A stretch of DNA of 64,000 nucleotides from Allium sativum (GCA_030737875.1 CM060926.1:316608922-316672921); one strand, 5' to 3'. Positions 22,476-36,035 are shown, numbered from the stretch's first letter. Translations and numbers: made by a program. Notes: generated by a model not told the origin, from the letters alone.

Positions 22476-24389
22476 CTAAATATCAGTGATTTTATCAATC
22501 ACTGAAGTTGTGATGATGAGGTTGGCGACGACCGCGTTCTTCAAGCTGAGCGCATCGCCTACAACATTGGCTTTTCCTGGAGTATACAAGATGTCCAGAT
22601 CATAGGCCGCTAGAAATTCTAACCAACGTTGTTGCCTCAAATTCAAGTCCCTTTGGGTGAACAGATATTTCAAGGATTTATGATCTGTATATAATTCGAA
22701 CTTCTCACCCAAAAGATAGTTCCTCCATATATTTAGAGCAAACACGATGGCCAACAACTCAAGATCTTGAGTAGGGTATCTCTTCTCATGTGGCTTCAAT
22801 TGACGGCTAGTGTAAGCAACTACTTTGTCTCTTTGCATTAACACCGCACCAATACCTTCAATAGAAGCATCTGTCCAAACTTTCAAATCTTGATTGCCAT
22901 CAATAATGGTCAACACGGGAGCAGTGGTCAACCTCAATTTCAGCTCTTGGAAAGCTGCCTCACATTCCAGTGTCCAATTGAACTTCCTATGCTTCTTTGT
23001 AAGCTTCGTTAATGGACAAGATAGTTTCAAAAAATCCTTAACGAATTTCCGATAATAGCCAACCAATCCTAGGAAACTTCTAACTTCAGTAGGAGTGCTA
23101 GGCTGCTTCCAATCTCGAATGGTTGTGATCTTACTGGGATCCACTGAAATTCCTTCCTTCGATACTACATGACCAAGGAACTTCACTTCTTCTTGCCAGA
23201 ATACACACTTAGAAAATTTGGGTTTTAATATATTCTTTCTCAGAATTTCCAAAACTTGTTCCAAATGCTTTTCATGCTCGCTAGTTGATTTGGAGAAAAA
23301 TAAGATATCGTCAATGAAAACTAGCACAAATTTATTTAGGACATCGCGGAATACTCTGTTCATTAAATCGACAAAGTAAGCAGGAGCATTGCATAAACCG
23401 AATGACATTACTAACCATTCATAAAATATGTCTGGACCTTTGAAAGCTGTCAAAGGAACACACTCTTCGGCAATACACAGTTGATGGAAACCTGTATCTA
23501 GGTCCATTTTAGAAAATACTTTAGTTCCATTCAAACGATCCAACAAATCATCTATACGGGGCAATGGATATTTATTCTTGAGCATCTTCTTATTTAGATC
23601 TCGGTAATCCACACACAGTCTGAGAGTACCGTCTGACTTTGGGACAAACACTACTGCTGCACCCCAATTCGAAAAGCTAGGCCTGATCAAACCTTTCCAC
23701 AAAAGTTGTTTAGTTTGATTTCCCAACTCTTCTTTCTCTTTCCATGTCATTCTTCGAATAGGATGCACAACCGGCCTTGCATTCGGGACTGGATCAATCC
23801 TAAAGTCAATCTCTCTTCGCGGAGGTAAGCTATCAACTTCTTCGAACACATCTGCATAATTCTTAACAACAGGAATATCTTCAATAGCAGTGTGAGAAAC
23901 CTCAACAGCAGCCCAAAATTCTTTTCTGTTTGAATCTGAACCTACACAAGGTATAACAACATTGGCGAGCTTCATTTTAATTCTGACAACTCTTTCTGCA
24001 CATTTAACTTCAGCCTCATATTTGGTTAACCAATCCAGCCTGAGAATGAAATCGAATTCAGAAAAATCCAAGACGATCAAGATACAAGAAAACCGATAAT
24101 GGAAAAAAGAGATGGGCACTCTACAACACGTACAAAGGACCCGAGAACCTCCTATCGGATTATGAACCCTAAGGTATTCTTTAAGATCCCTCAATTTTAG
24201 ATTTAGCTTCTTGACTGTGTTGCTCGAAATAAAGCTTTGAGACGTGCCCGTATCAAACAATACTTTAACTGGTATATTGTTGACAATTAGAGTGTCATCC
24301 AAAACATCTGGCCTTTCCTGACTAGTTGAGGGTGTTGGAGTTTCTGCTACTTCATTTACATGAGCTACTACAGACTCCTTTGATAGCTG
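22476..24389 (-). pseudogene. E4 protease - reverse transcriptase - RNase H
   Basis: This is one long minus-strand frame. Numbered from the codon at 24494, the aspartic protease motif 'LFDTG' is at residues 79-83. RT follows with '[13 protein letters not shown]' (291-303), '[12 protein letters not shown]' (327-338) and the active-site 'FIDDI' (393-397). RNase H has '[12 protein letters not shown]' (D542), 'TQDLELLAI' (E579), 'YTDHKSL' (D604) and '[11 protein letters not shown]' (D648). The catalytic residues of RT and RNase H are present. The frame ends at 22476, before the integrase zinc-binding region; the linker beyond is frameshifted. Some conserved positions are altered, for example FFSKS after the active site. 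It is in frame with gag, as expected for a fused gag-pol. Confidence 0.9.
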
Positions 24390-25277
24390 GCAATTCTTCG
24401 CAATATTACCAGGCTGGTGACACTTATGGCAATTTCTGCCCTCTTGAGACCTCTTATTGGATTTGGATCCATTCTTCCTTTGTTTCTTCAACAATTTGCA
24501 ATTTCTTATCGAATGCCCTTGTTTATTACACTTGAGACATACGACTGTCTTTACCTTTTTCTAACCGACTTTAGGCTTCTTACTGACCTCAGGCTTCGTA
24601 CTTGCCTCAGGGCTATCAGTTTCAAACTTTCTTTTGCTACTAGAACTGCCTTCTTCTTCATCCTCCCAACCATGTTGCTTATCATTATACTCATAGCGAT
24701 AGGCCATTTGTATCATTTCAGAGAATGGGAGATTCACATGAGCAAGTACTCTACCTTCGTGTTTCTTTTGAACTCCTTTGATAAATCTCAGATTCTTCCT
24801 TACAGGATCTCGAATCAGTTCTGGGGCAAAGCGAGAAAGTTCGTTGAATTTATTCTGATATTCTTGGATGGTCATATCTCCTTGTTTGAGATTATAAAAC
24901 TCATTATATAGTCTCTCAGTTGCTTCTGGAGGAATGAACCTTTCTTTGAAAATTTCTTTAAATCTATCCCATGTAATATTACCTTCTGGATTTTCCTCAG
25001 TAACAGTATCCCACCAGATTAGAGCTTCATCTTTGAGTGCCTAAGATGCCAGTAATCTTTTCTGATCATCTCTCATCTTTAAGCCTCTAAAAATTCTCTC
25101 AGCAGAACGCGTCCACGCTTGTGTTTCAATCACGGATTCTTTTCTCGAGAATTGTACTCCACCCAGATTTTGATACTTCATTACTAGAGCTTCTAGTCCT
25201 GGTTCTGGTTGTGGGAGCACAATTGGATCATTAGATTGTCGAACCATAGAACTACATCTTCTGTTTCTGCCACTCAT
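24390..25277 (-). pseudogene. E4 gag remnant
   Basis: The reading starts at the ATG 25277 ('MSGRNRR'), about 240 bp after the primer site. The capsid part has 'AWTRSAERIFRGL', 'LIWWDTV' and 'MTIQEYQNKFNELSRFAP', typical of Tekay-type gag. A first knuckle, '[14 protein letters not shown]', is an intact CX2CX4HX4C. A second, '[14 protein letters not shown]', has N in place of H. The frame is continuous except for two TAG stops, at 25041-25043 and about 24561. The frame then runs on into protease. The product would bind RNA and build particles; this copy cannot make it in full. Confidence 0.85.
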
Positions 25278-25397
25278 TTTCTACTATGTCTGCAAATAAC
25301 AGACAAAGAGTCAGGCCAACAGAATAGATATTGTAAAACATAGAGAAATGTATTCAAATAAAGATGAATCTATGGGTGTGTTTTTATATTCTACTGC

Positions 25398-25435
25398 ACT
25401 CACTCTAGGACATTACTAGTCCTATCTTAATGAGT
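25398..25435 (-). promoter_or_regulatory. E4 leader hairpin (same family as in E1, E7, E8)
   Basis: On the minus strand the outer stem is ACTCATT/AGTGAGT (one G-U pair). The inner stem is TAGGAC/GTCCTA (perfect, 6 bp) and the loop is TAGTAAT. Compared with the non-autonomous elements (GGAT/ATCC), the T-A pair next to the loop is replaced by C-G. It lies about 80 nt downstream of the primer site. Confidence 0.55.
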
Positions 25436-25513
25436 TATTCGTTTTAGAATACTGTTGATTCTACTTCTGTCCAGTTTATTTATATGTTATATTCCGAGCT
25501 AAGTTTAACCAAA

Positions 25514-25525
25514 GCTCTGATACTA
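25514..25525 (-). other. E4 primer binding site (tRNA-iMet)
   Basis: On the minus strand TAGTATCAGAGC (one mismatch to TGGTATCAGAGC) starts 2 bp after the LTR end ..ATCACA. It fixes 25528 as the inner edge of the 5' LTR. Confidence 0.85.
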
Positions 25526-25527
25526 AC

Positions 25528-28500
25528 TGTGATTACCCCAAACTCCCATAGTACGAAAGCAAGGATAATCATTAGAATATAACACACAAACAATAACAGC
25601 AGAACAGAAATATAGAATTACAAAAGATAATGTACATCAGATTACACTGGAAAAATATATCATCAGAGTTACGCAACATAATAGTATCATACTTAGTACA
25701 TAATACAGTTTTCAACTTAATATAAAATGTCTACAATGTAATCAAACATAATATACTAAATGAAATCTGAGCAGCATAATAGAAATGGTAGAATCCATCT
25801 TCAGCTCCATAGCTATCCAGAATGAGTTTGCTAAAACCTGTATACAAGGCTTCCCGTGTGGAAAAGAGGGCACCCGAGTTTGTAAAGTGAAACAAACTAC
25901 GATTCAGTCATGGGACTGGTATGAGAAATATTATATAACATATTTAATAATAAGGCTAATCACAGGACCACACCGCTAACGCGGAACGGATTTACTCCAT
26001 TGGATTTCCAGTGCATAAACAAAGTAAATCGTTAAACAACACGATGCATTTTTAGAAAAATGAAACCATTATAAGACTCAAGTCCCATCACACAATGCAA
26101 CGCAATCCGAAGGATAGAATTTTACCTTATAATGGTCAAAAATGCTAGATACGATAAAATAGATTTGATATTATTATTAGTGTATATATGTTTCAAAAAC
26201 ATATCAATCATAATGTATCAATCATAAACAGCATAGCTACCATATACTATGACACCATACTAATTTTACAATCAAAACCGTATGGGTTGTATTGGAAGTT
26301 GGATTTCCATCATGAACCAAGGTAAGGGATCGTCCTTACTGAATTCGAGACACTCTAGCCTGTGCCTCAGGACTCAGGTGAGCCCTTAGGAGCCACAGGG
26401 TCGGTCCACAACTAATGTTAGTGGATTATAACTCCTAAACAATACATTTTCCTGCCCTATGGGGCGTAAACGGAGCCACTAGGTACTCAATATCCGAGGT
26501 ACCTCGCTTTCCATCATCTACATAAGTAAAAATATCTGGGCTTGTAAAATCCAGACACCACTCCTAGCTAGAAAGAAACGCATGTTCTCCCTGGATCCTT
26601 CTCCCGTTTCTGGTTCATACCGGGGTGTGAGGCTCGCGAAGTAACACTATACACAAAGCTATGCTACAATAAAGTTGTACTTTGATCAGTAAACACAAGA
26701 CTCTGCTTTTCAACAATAAGCCTTGATCATTTACATCTTGGCATGCCATATTGACAATTCACGCCATGCGACTTATGTCTACCGATATATGACCTCTGAG
26801 ATCGTACGTCTCAGAGAATGGTGTTAAGCAAGAGAACAAATTCTCCGCCACCAAACAGATATATATTAAATAGAAATCAATCAGCACAGAATAAAATCCA
26901 ATGTCAGACATACATCCATTTACAAGTCCGTTCTGGGTCTGAGCGAAACCAGAGACACCTTATTCCTCGTCCCATATGTCCAATACGGAAGAGAGGTGCT
27001 TGCTAATCCGGACAATCAAAAAGTACGTCCGGACAACTACCACTGTAACCCTTTCAAGGCAGCAACTCCAATCAAAGGCATCAGTAGTCATCCATTCGAT
27101 GTGAAGATCGTCGGTCTTCAATCACCGTCTTCAAATCTTCGACTTCCAATCGTCGTATAATTATTTGAAATGAGATTTAACTCGGACTTTTCAAATAATT
27201 CTTGATTATATAGAATTTAAACCAATTCTTTTCATTCCATTTCGTTTATAATATTTTATAATGATCTATCGCTATTTTTAATTGTTTAAAAATAGCCATT
27301 TTTAGTTTAACAACGCTTCGGTTCATTACATGGCCCTTGCGCTGTTTTCATCAAAATTTGATTTACCCGTTTCTCAAAATCTAACCGTTGGATTTTAGCA
27401 AATTTTATATCGTTGTAAAGAGCTTTCCAAAGCGAAACCAACGGTTCCAGTTTTGAGAAAATCCAATGGTCGGATCTTTCGGTATAATCGTTTGAAGTTA
27501 CGATTTCAAAACGCGAACTGCAGCAGTGCTTCATTTTATTTTAAGTTATATATATATATATATATATTATAATTCCTTCGAGGATTTCCAACCATTTTCA
27601 ATTCAACATTGATTTCTTTTATATATGAAATCATATATTACATTAAAATTAATTTTTAATGTTAATACATTTTCTTCCATCATTGAATCTTTCATATGAT
27701 TCAGATATATTACATAAAAGTGTAATTTATCTTATCATTCAACTATTACATTAAAATTGTAAATTTTTATTTCAATATATTATTACATTGAAAAATGTAA
27801 TCTTTTATTTCAATCTTTATTTACATTGAAAAATGTAAATTTCTCTTTCATTCTTTATTTACATTGAAAATGTAACTTTTTATTTCATTCTTTATTTACA
27901 TTGAAAAAATGTAACTTTTTATTTCAACATATGGCTACAATGAAAAATGTAAACTTCTATGTAATCCTTTCTTACAATAAAAATGTAAAATTTATATGTA
28001 ATCTTTTTATTACATTGAAAAATTAAATTTCGTATATAAACACATGTAGCAATGGTCATTTTTAATGTTTCCATTTATAATAGAATGTAGATTTTCAAAG
28101 AGAAGACATTTCATATAACAATGGACATTTTTAATGTTTCATTTACATTAAAAATGTAAATTTCAACATCATTACATTTTTATTTTCAAAATGTTAATTT
28201 TTTATGTTGTATTTTCATTAAAAATGTATAATTCAATATTAATGCATTTATGTTTCAAACTGTTTATTTTTAATGTTGCATTTTCATTAAAAATGTATAT
28301 TTCAATATAAATACATTTCTATTTAACAATTTACTATTTTTAATGTTGGATTACATTAAAAATGTATATTTTAAAGTAAAGTCATTTTAACATAACAATG
28401 GTCATTTTTAATGTTTGTTTACATAAAAAATATAAATTTCAAAGAAAACACTTTTTTTATTGCAATGACCATTTTTAAAAGGTTCATTTGCATAAGAATG

Positions 28501-28653
28501 TAAAACTTAATGTAAAACATTTTTATTATAACAATATTCATTTTAATGTGAAACATTTAAAATGTAAAATCTAATGTAAATACATTTTATATAGCAATGT
28601 TGTATTTTAATGTTTTCATATACATTAAAAAGTAATATTCCAATGTAAATACA
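25528..28653 (-). mobile_element. E4 5' LTR, first segment
   Basis: It aligns with 15753 to about 18960 in the 3' LTR. It contains a (TA)n run at 27548-27568 and the start of the palindromic array. It is interrupted at 28653 by E5. Confidence 0.9.
28649..28653. repeat. E5 target-site duplication, left (ATACA)
   Basis: It matches ATACA at 35999-36003 across E5. The uninterrupted sequence is in the E4 3' LTR ('gtaaatacattttatatag'). Confidence 0.95.
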
Positions 28654-29469
28654 TGTTAGACTAGAAAATGGCACTAACACCTAATTGACTAGGATTTGTG
28701 AAGAATAATGATCTAAAACACAGAAAATCAAGTAGAGACGCGAGATTTATAGTGGTTCGGCATTAACAAGCCTACATCCACTTCATAGTTTCTCAATTCA
28801 TTCAGAAATTACAATTACAAGAAATATAGACATTCAATAACTCGAATACAATGAATAATTCTCTCTGAATTCATTGATTTTGTTGAAGAAGATGGTTGGT
28901 CATCAGTAGCCATGGCCGAAATGTCTACAGCTTTTCCTCGGCCAAAAGTCCCTTGAATGGCTGCGAATTCAAGTATATATAGGAAGAAATTCGGTTAGGG
29001 AATAGTGGCCACGTGGAGGCTGGGGAGGGGATCCCGAAACTTAGTGGAAGTAGTGGAAAACGTGGGGAAGTTGCTTCCATTTCGAGGGTTGACACGTCGA
29101 ACCGGGTCCATGATAGTCGGCACGAGAGTAGGTCTTCTTTGAAGGACAGTTGCGTGCTTCAGGCGAGCGGAACGGGTCAGCTATTTACGATCCGAACCGA
29201 TGCTCATTTTGCTAAATCTCCTTGTTGTGTACTCTCCAATCCGATCCGACTTGGGCTATCCAATCCGATCCGATCCGGAGAGGGGGATCCGATCCGATCC
29301 AATCCAAAAGGAGGGATCCGATCCGGAAGGAGGATCCGGTCCGGTGACATCTGCATGTATAATTCAAGTTTTCCAACCTTCTATCACTCCATCCAAGTGA
29401 TCTCCAATCAGCGTAAGTTCATACTCAAGTCCTTGGCTTTGGGTAGCCTGTTCAAAAAGCAGGATAAAA
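28654..29469 (-). mobile_element. E5 3' LTR
   Basis: It begins TGTTAGACTAGAAAATGG and ends 'agcaggataaaa', where the other copy has 'agcaggctaaca'. It includes a GATCC-rich stretch at about 29229-29344 made of repeated 'atccgatccgatc' words. Open frames at 29013-29519 and 35543-35929 are the same LTR stretch and have no recognisable domain. Confidence 0.9.
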
Positions 29470-29483
29470 TTTTGCCCCCAAAA
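29470..29483 (-). other. E5 polypurine tract
   Basis: TTTTGGGGGCAAAA on the minus strand, directly upstream of the 3' LTR start (mutated from TGTTAG to TTTTAT). Confidence 0.7.
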
Positions 29484-32400
29484 GTACATTTTATGGCAGA
29501 TGAGATGTGCTTTGAATAAGTCGAGCTGAATCTTTTTGGAATGCCATCCACCCTTGAAGAGGCTTTATCATGTTTTTGTGTACTATTGAGTAGTTCCATT
29601 ATATGGATTTTTTCCTGTATAAATGGCTTATCATATATCGCACTACTTCCATTGATGTTTACCAGGCCAAATTCCATGGCTTAACTGGTCAAGATGATTA
29701 AGTAATCGTCTAGACCTCGTCGAATCAAGTGGGTTGAATTCCTTCATCATAAGTCATGCAGGATCTTTGGCTCCCGTATGAGATTGTACATGCACAAGTT
29801 AGTACCAAACGACGCTATCTTCTTACACAATTCAAGTACATGGTCGAGTCTAATGTTCTTTTATGGTCGAGTCAATGTATGGAGTAGTCATCCAAATCGT
29901 AGAGTAGTATCAGAATCTTTGGGCCTTGAGCTAGCATTTGGCTTATTGTGATATAGTGCTTCATAATTGGCATATGGAACTATCATTTGTGCTTGGATTT
30001 GGAATATCTCGATATCAGGATATTAAACTAGGGCTCTCCGATTACATCGAATCATAACAATAATGCATCTGAAAGCCGTGACACTCCGGATCGTTTTGTA
30101 ATCCTGTGATCATATATGATTCAGCACAAGATGTTGAAAATATGCAAGTCAGTGGTTGGTAGGATCATCACGATCATACGGTATCGGAGGAGTTTATCAC
30201 ACTCTCCACTTGATGCAGTTATGGATCAAGTCTTTGGATTCATGATTGATCTTTTAGTTGGCTCACTTGGATGATCGAGATGAATCACGTTGTATTCTAA
30301 AGATATAATGTATACGTTTTGAATCATGCATTGAGTCAGGATCATGTTCAAAGTCAATTTGTTGGTTGAAGGTGAAGCTCCCAGCGTCAGTTGAGGACGA
30401 GCGAAGTCAGTGCTTATGCCCCCGACATCGGTGGGGGTAGGACCAGGTCAATCAGACATCTAATCTCCTAGCCATTTTACTTTTCATTATCGCACTGGGT
30501 TAGAGCTGTATGTTAGCAATCATAGTCGACCCAAGTCATTCTATACTCTTTCTCAAGTCAGCAAGAGTTGAAGTTGTATGCAAGAATGGTTGAATCATGT
30601 TCTCTTGGGTGTCATCTCGTCTCTTTTGTCAGAAAGTGAGGATTGCCTTATCGAGTGTCATCGAATTCAGATACTCTCCTCGCATTAGCCATAAAGTTGA
30701 GTAAGCTCGTCAATCTTGCAAGCGAGCGAACGTTGTTAGTGAATTATTCGAGCTCCTTCGTTCATGCTTTGGCATAATCCGAAGTAGCCATCAGAGTCTT
30801 GTTGAGTCTATCTCTCATGCTCGGTTCCATTGAGCTTTACAATCAAGATAGCGGGCTCAATTAATGAAATTATTCCTTTCTGGAATTTTACTTCCTATCA
30901 GTCTTTTTCGGGGCTTTCCTCTTGATCGTTGACTTAAGTCATGTGATACGTCATTAAACAGTTCACTCTCAAGGCCTCCTTTTGGTCGTCGCCTTGAGTC
31001 GCATGAGAAGTTTAGCATTGGGCATCAGCGTCAGCCTTCTAAACATGGCGCTTTGTTAGTTTTCCACTGGCCTACTGCAGTTGTTGCGAGTGCGGCCCTC
31101 GCATTATTGTCCTGTTATCTTATACAAGCCTGCACTCTATAAACAAAGTGAATCTCTAAGTAATAAGTAATAAAGCACATCACAATCAAGTAAGGGTTCC
31201 AATTCAGAACCCCTGCAATCAAATAATATCTAGCAAATCATATAGAATTTATCTGGGGGGCGATGTGTGTGTGCCTCTAATCAAACATGAATAAAGTGCC
31301 TAGTCAGGGGTTGTTCGACATTGTGTTGCCCCCAATCTTTCCATGGGGGTGTCGGCTCAGCTTTCAATCTTATCCCCATTCCTTCAGTGGGGTAGGAGCC
31401 TGTTATCTTCGGTGCTTAATCTTGGCACCTTTATACTCTCCTGACGTATGCTCGGGATAGAGTTCGAACTCAGCTTTCAGTATACTCCCCAATCCTTTAG
31501 CAGGGTAGGAGTTCTTGCAGCGCCAGTCCCTAGCGCCTTTGTACTCTCCCGTCGAATGCCAAGGGTAGAGTGTGGTCAAGGCGGTCTTTAGTCGTGGTGC
31601 ACCTTCACACCCTGTGAACGTCGCCTTCCTGTCCTTTATACTCTTCCTCAAGTCATGGGGTTAGAGTTATTTAGGCGAACAGGCGTATCATTCGCCCCGA
31701 CGCTCCTTCTACGCTCTATTTCCAAGAGCCGGAGTCCACCGTGTCAAGTGTGTTGTTCTCAAACTCGGTTTTAGTCCTTACTCCGCACTTCACTCTGGCG
31801 GATGGAGTTTTTTCGGGCAAGCGGTCGGATCACACTTGCCGAGGCGCTGCCTCATAATCCCTGATTCATGGGTAGAGGTGGCCATTTGCAATAATCAAGT
31901 CTCTCTCGTCCTGTCAACTTGTGGGATGGAGTTCGGTTGGACACTGCAATATCGTCCTTTAAATGTTCTCTCAAATCATGAAAGCCAGAGCCATGGATCG
32001 AGTGGTCTTTAATCATGGCGCGCCCATCACATTCATCCTAGATGGGTACTTCTATTCAATCTCTGAGGGTAAGAGTTAACCTTGCAAACAGTCGGAAAAT
32101 ATTTGTAGAAGCTTTGCGTTCCTCCGATCAATCTATGGGAGGAGTGATTGGCACCGACCTTCGGGTACCTGCATCATTCATATCGCATGAATTAGTCATG
32201 TCAATAATTCAGGAAGCATATAAGAGTAAATTGCATGATTAAAAAGTAAGCATATCAAGGGGCAATGCTGCCTCCTTTATTTGGATTCATGTAATCTGAT
32301 GGCGTCAGACATAGGACTGAGCCATGTAGACGGTCGAATTGCATCTATCTGAAATCGAATTCCAACTTTAAAATGTAAAAGTCAATGCATAATTATCTTT

Positions 32401-35160
32401 AGCTCTTCCACGTATGATTCTAGGAATGGATGTCATCTCAGATCCACCTTCAGCTATACAACCTCTTTTAGGCGAAGAGTGTGACCTTTTAAATGAGCGG
32501 TTCAGTCAAGCTTGTCATGATATTGCTCCATAACTCTATATGCGGGTGTTGGAAGTCTGATCGGTATCAAATCCTAGGTACCTACACCATCCACATATTA
32601 TTTCATTTGAATTAACTACATTAATAACTCATAAAGGATGCAAATATAAGAGTCATGGTTAAAGAATAGTCATGTTAAAGGAATGAATATGATTATGTGT
32701 GAAAATGGCATTGCATGCTATCTGCATGTCCATTTTGCCTCGCCCAATCTCTGCCCGGGATGGCTTGATTGTGGTCTTGGAGTGACAAAGACAACTAGGA
32801 AAATACTGTAAGCGAATGACAAGGTCATGTCTCTTTAAATCGCCTTTTTGCCCCCATGCTAAGGGCAAGGGTTGAATGTCAGGGAGTCATGCAAGCCTAT
32901 CATGTATCAGCTTTGAATTAGATGATGTAATCATGAGCAATCGACGTTTGAATCTCCGGTTGCACCCAATGTCTGGGACACGAGTTACTTGACTAATCCT
33001 CGATGATGGGAGTGAAATTGTAAATCTTCACTTTCTAACTCCAAAACTTTGTTTGTCAAAAGTTTCGTTCGCGTTCATCTCCCATCTAGCGGAAGGCTAA
33101 TTAGTGATTTTGTCCAATCATTCAGAGCGGTGAATTCAGCAACGAGTCTCGTTGGTGTTTGTCTTGGGACAACCTTCCAAGGGAAGTAAGCATTGTTGCC
33201 TTGCATGTCATATCTTGAGGCATAAAGAGAGATGGCATGCCTTTCACTTCTCCTTACTAAATGAATTCCGTGCGGCAGGAAGTTCATCATGGAGTTGTCT
33301 ATGACTCTCTTCTGAGTTGTCGGAACTGTCTAACTTGGCCGGATTATTGACCTTTCGATTTTCTGTTCGTAGGATTTAAGATATGCCGTAACTTTCTAAT
33401 CCATCCAACAACTCTTCTACCTATTCTAGGAAAGCTACGAGTTATAGTCCCATCATCTGGAATTTCCTTCGAATCAATACATCTCCAATAGCAGGTCATT
33501 GATCATTCATTGCATCGTCGGTATACAGTAATGGGTGCTTGTATTCATTTTTCGTTTTGAAGGTCCATCTTCTTCATCTAACACATCCTCTTCGGGAATG
33601 GAAAATTTAGCGATGGATTCGGCTATGTTTGGGAATTGAGCAGTAGACACTAGGGTGAAATGTAAGCTCTAAATTCTGCTGGAGCTGGTCGGTCTAGACC
33701 TTAATCAGATAAACTTGAGTATGGTAGCACAACTTGCGAGACTTTAAGTAATATTCATGTGTTATGTCACAACTGAAATAAGAAGTAGAGAGCTAATGGT
33801 TGATTCATATTTTCTTTAATTTCGAGCTCTCATCATTTGACCAAGGTCGTATGGTGGCTGGTGAGCAGTCAAGTTGCCATAATCCAGGAAAGGATCCATA
33901 GATACAATCGTGGTGTGTGGTGGTTCAACTAGTACCTAACTATGGGTACCAAAGTATGTTGACTTAACCCTTATTCGATGGAAATCAGTCTTCCTTGATG
34001 CAGTTGACAGCAAATAGCAATTGCAAAGGTTTGCCAAGTTCTTCGGAAGGCTAACCGCAGGACATATTTCATTCATCACATCATACAATTGAAGTGTAGC
34101 TTTGGGACATTAAGATCCTTAGCTGCTTTCTGGTATCCCCTTATTGACAATCATGGTCACTAAGATCATAGGAATTATCTTCGGAGTAGTGCTCGGACCG
34201 TTCCATATAACCATCATCCGATGCCCCGCCGATTGGACAAGTTCAAGTCGCATAAATAAGATGGTCACTACTCGTTAGCGAGCAACATCGGTTGCATTGG
34301 TGACATATATACACCATCAGAACTAAGGAAGAGAAAGCTGCTATGAGACAATCATTGTCTTGTATATTGTCCTTAATAACAAGCCGAATCTGATCAATAG
34401 TTCCTCAAATTGGCTTACTGATGTAAATAAGTGTCATGGCTCTGGGAAGAATCCCAATCGTTGCCAACTTGTTGTGATATTCTCAAACTATTCGTCTAAT
34501 CTTCATTGACAAGCTTTGATAACTGCTGTTAGCTAAAATGTACGCCGAGCCGAAGGCGAGGCCTTGCTCCGAGCCGAAGGCGAGGCCGTCAGCGGGTCCG
34601 GGCGCAGCGCCGGTGGGGTTCCGCACGATTTTTTCAATTTTGAAAGATGGAGCCTTTTCTGAAATGATCAGAAAAATGTATTTTTCCCAACAAACAGCTG
34701 TTACGGGTCGGTTCAGATCATGCCTTCCAGTAGCGGTTCGGAGACGTCTTCACATTGGGTTGGGTCGGACTAGTTCCTCCGAACCGGATCGGAGCATCAT
34801 CAACTAGCCGGTTCGGGTCTTCTCCTGTGGTTCGGGTCGGATTGTATTTTGTAATTGATTGGGGTCGGATCGGACCCCTGGTCATTCGATCCGAGCCGAT
34901 GCTGCTATTCCTAATTCCAGCGCTTTAGTGTATAACTTCGCGGGGTCGGGTCGGACCCGACCCGAACTGAGTGGGGCGATCCGAACCGAAGCCATGCGAT
35001 TCTGCATCAACTCAATCCGATTTGCTGGTCACCCGCATCCGATCCAGAGACTTATTCGAACTGGAAAGTCGTTAAAAAATGTAGAATTTGCAGGATTTCA
35101 TCATCGGACTTGGCGATCCAATAGTAGAATGGGGAATACCTATATGTTGAGAATTTCATT
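29484..35160 (-). mobile_element. E5 internal region, non-coding
   Basis: No coding domains were found in six frames. Bases 31320-32060 carry diverged repeats with 'tactctcc..g..gggtagagt' words. Bases 34540-34620 hold a GC-rich direct repeat, 'gagccgaaggcgaggcc' twice, followed by 'ggttcgggtcgg' words to about 35050. The remainder is unique-looking, with no signal I can name. Confidence 0.7.
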
Positions 35161-35177
35161 TCTCAGTGAAAGCACCA
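35161..35177 (-). other. E5 primer binding site candidate
   Basis: TGGTGCTTTCACTGAGA on the minus strand, 3 bp after the 5' LTR end TCTAACA. It starts TGG as required for pairing with a tRNA CCA end. I cannot name the tRNA. Confidence 0.6.
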
Positions 35178-35180
35178 AAA

Positions 35181-35998
35181 TGTTAGACCAAAAAATGGCA
35201 CTAACACCCAATTGACTAGGATTTGTGAAGAATAATGATCTAAAACGCAGAAAGTCAAGTAGAGACGCGAGATTTATAGTGGTTCGGCATTAACAAGCCT
35301 ACATCCACTTCATAGTTTCTCAATTCATTCAGAAATTACAATTACAAAAAATATAGACATTCAATCACTCGAATACAATGAATAATTCTCTCCGAATTCA
35401 TTGATTTTGTTGAAGAAGAAGATAGTTGGTCGTGAGTAGCCATGGCCGAAATGTCTACAGCTTTTCCTCAGCCAAAAGTCCCTTGAATGGTTGCGAATTC
35501 ATGTACATATAGGCAGAAATTTGGTTAGGGAATAGTGGCCACGTGGAGGCTGGAGAGGGGATCTCGAAACTTAGTGGAAGTAGTGGAAAACGTGGGGAAG
35601 TTGCTTCCATTTCGAGGGTTGACACGTCAAACCGGGTCCATGATAGTAGGCACGAGAGTAGGTCTTCTTTGAAGGACAGTTGTGTGCTTCAAGCGAGCGG
35701 ATCGGGTCAACTATTTACGATCCAAACCGATGCTCATTTTACTAAATCTCCTTGTTGTGTACTCTCCAATCCGATCCAACTTGGGCTATCCAATCCGATC
35801 CGATCCGGAGAGAGGGATCTGATCCGATCCAATCCAAAAGGAGGGATCCGATCCGGAAGGAGGATCCGGTCCGGTGACATCTGCATGTATAATTCAATTT
35901 TCCAACCTTATATCACTCCATCCAAGTGATCTCCAATCATCGTAAGTTCATACTCAAGTCCTTGGCTTTGGGTAGCCTATTCAAAAAGCAGGCTAACA
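35181..35998 (-). mobile_element. E5 5' LTR
   Basis: It begins TGTTAGACCAAAAAATGG and ends GGCTAACA, and aligns along its length with 28654-29469. It is followed by the ATACA duplication at 35999-36003. Confidence 0.9.
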
Positions 35999-36003
35999 AT
36001 ACA

Positions 36004-36035
36004 TTTTATATGTCAATGTTGTATTTTAATGTTTT
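36004..36035 (-). mobile_element. E4 5' LTR, middle segment (32 bp)
   Basis: This is the short piece of E4 LTR left between E5 and E6; it matches the array unit 'ttttatatagcaatgttgtattttaatgttttc' near 18925-18960. The last five bases, GTTTT (36031-36035), are the left target duplication of E6. Confidence 0.9.

Larger units (their letters stand above)
28654..35998 (-). mobile_element. E5: LARD-like non-autonomous LTR element, 7.3 kb
   Basis: The two LTRs are 816-818 bp. On the minus strand there is a primer-site-like TGGTGCTTTCACTGAGA after the 5' LTR and a polypurine tract TTTTGGGGGCAAAA before the 3' LTR. The 5.7 kb interior has no detectable gag or pol. The size and lack of coding fit a large retrotransposon derivative. 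The polypurine tract type suggests a Tat relative, which is inference. The LTRs differ at several dozen sites, so it is not recent. Confidence 0.85.

Noticed and set aside
24417..24911. 164-codon plus-strand frame
   Set aside because: Antisense of E4 gag.
27620..28650. Regularly spaced short repeats resembling a CRISPR array
   Set aside because: Units are degenerate palindromes without unique spacers, in a plant LTR; not CRISPR.
29013..29519. 168-codon frame, with a 128-codon counterpart at 35543-35929
   Set aside because: Shared only because both lie in E5 LTR copies; no domain, and the frames diverge at their ends.
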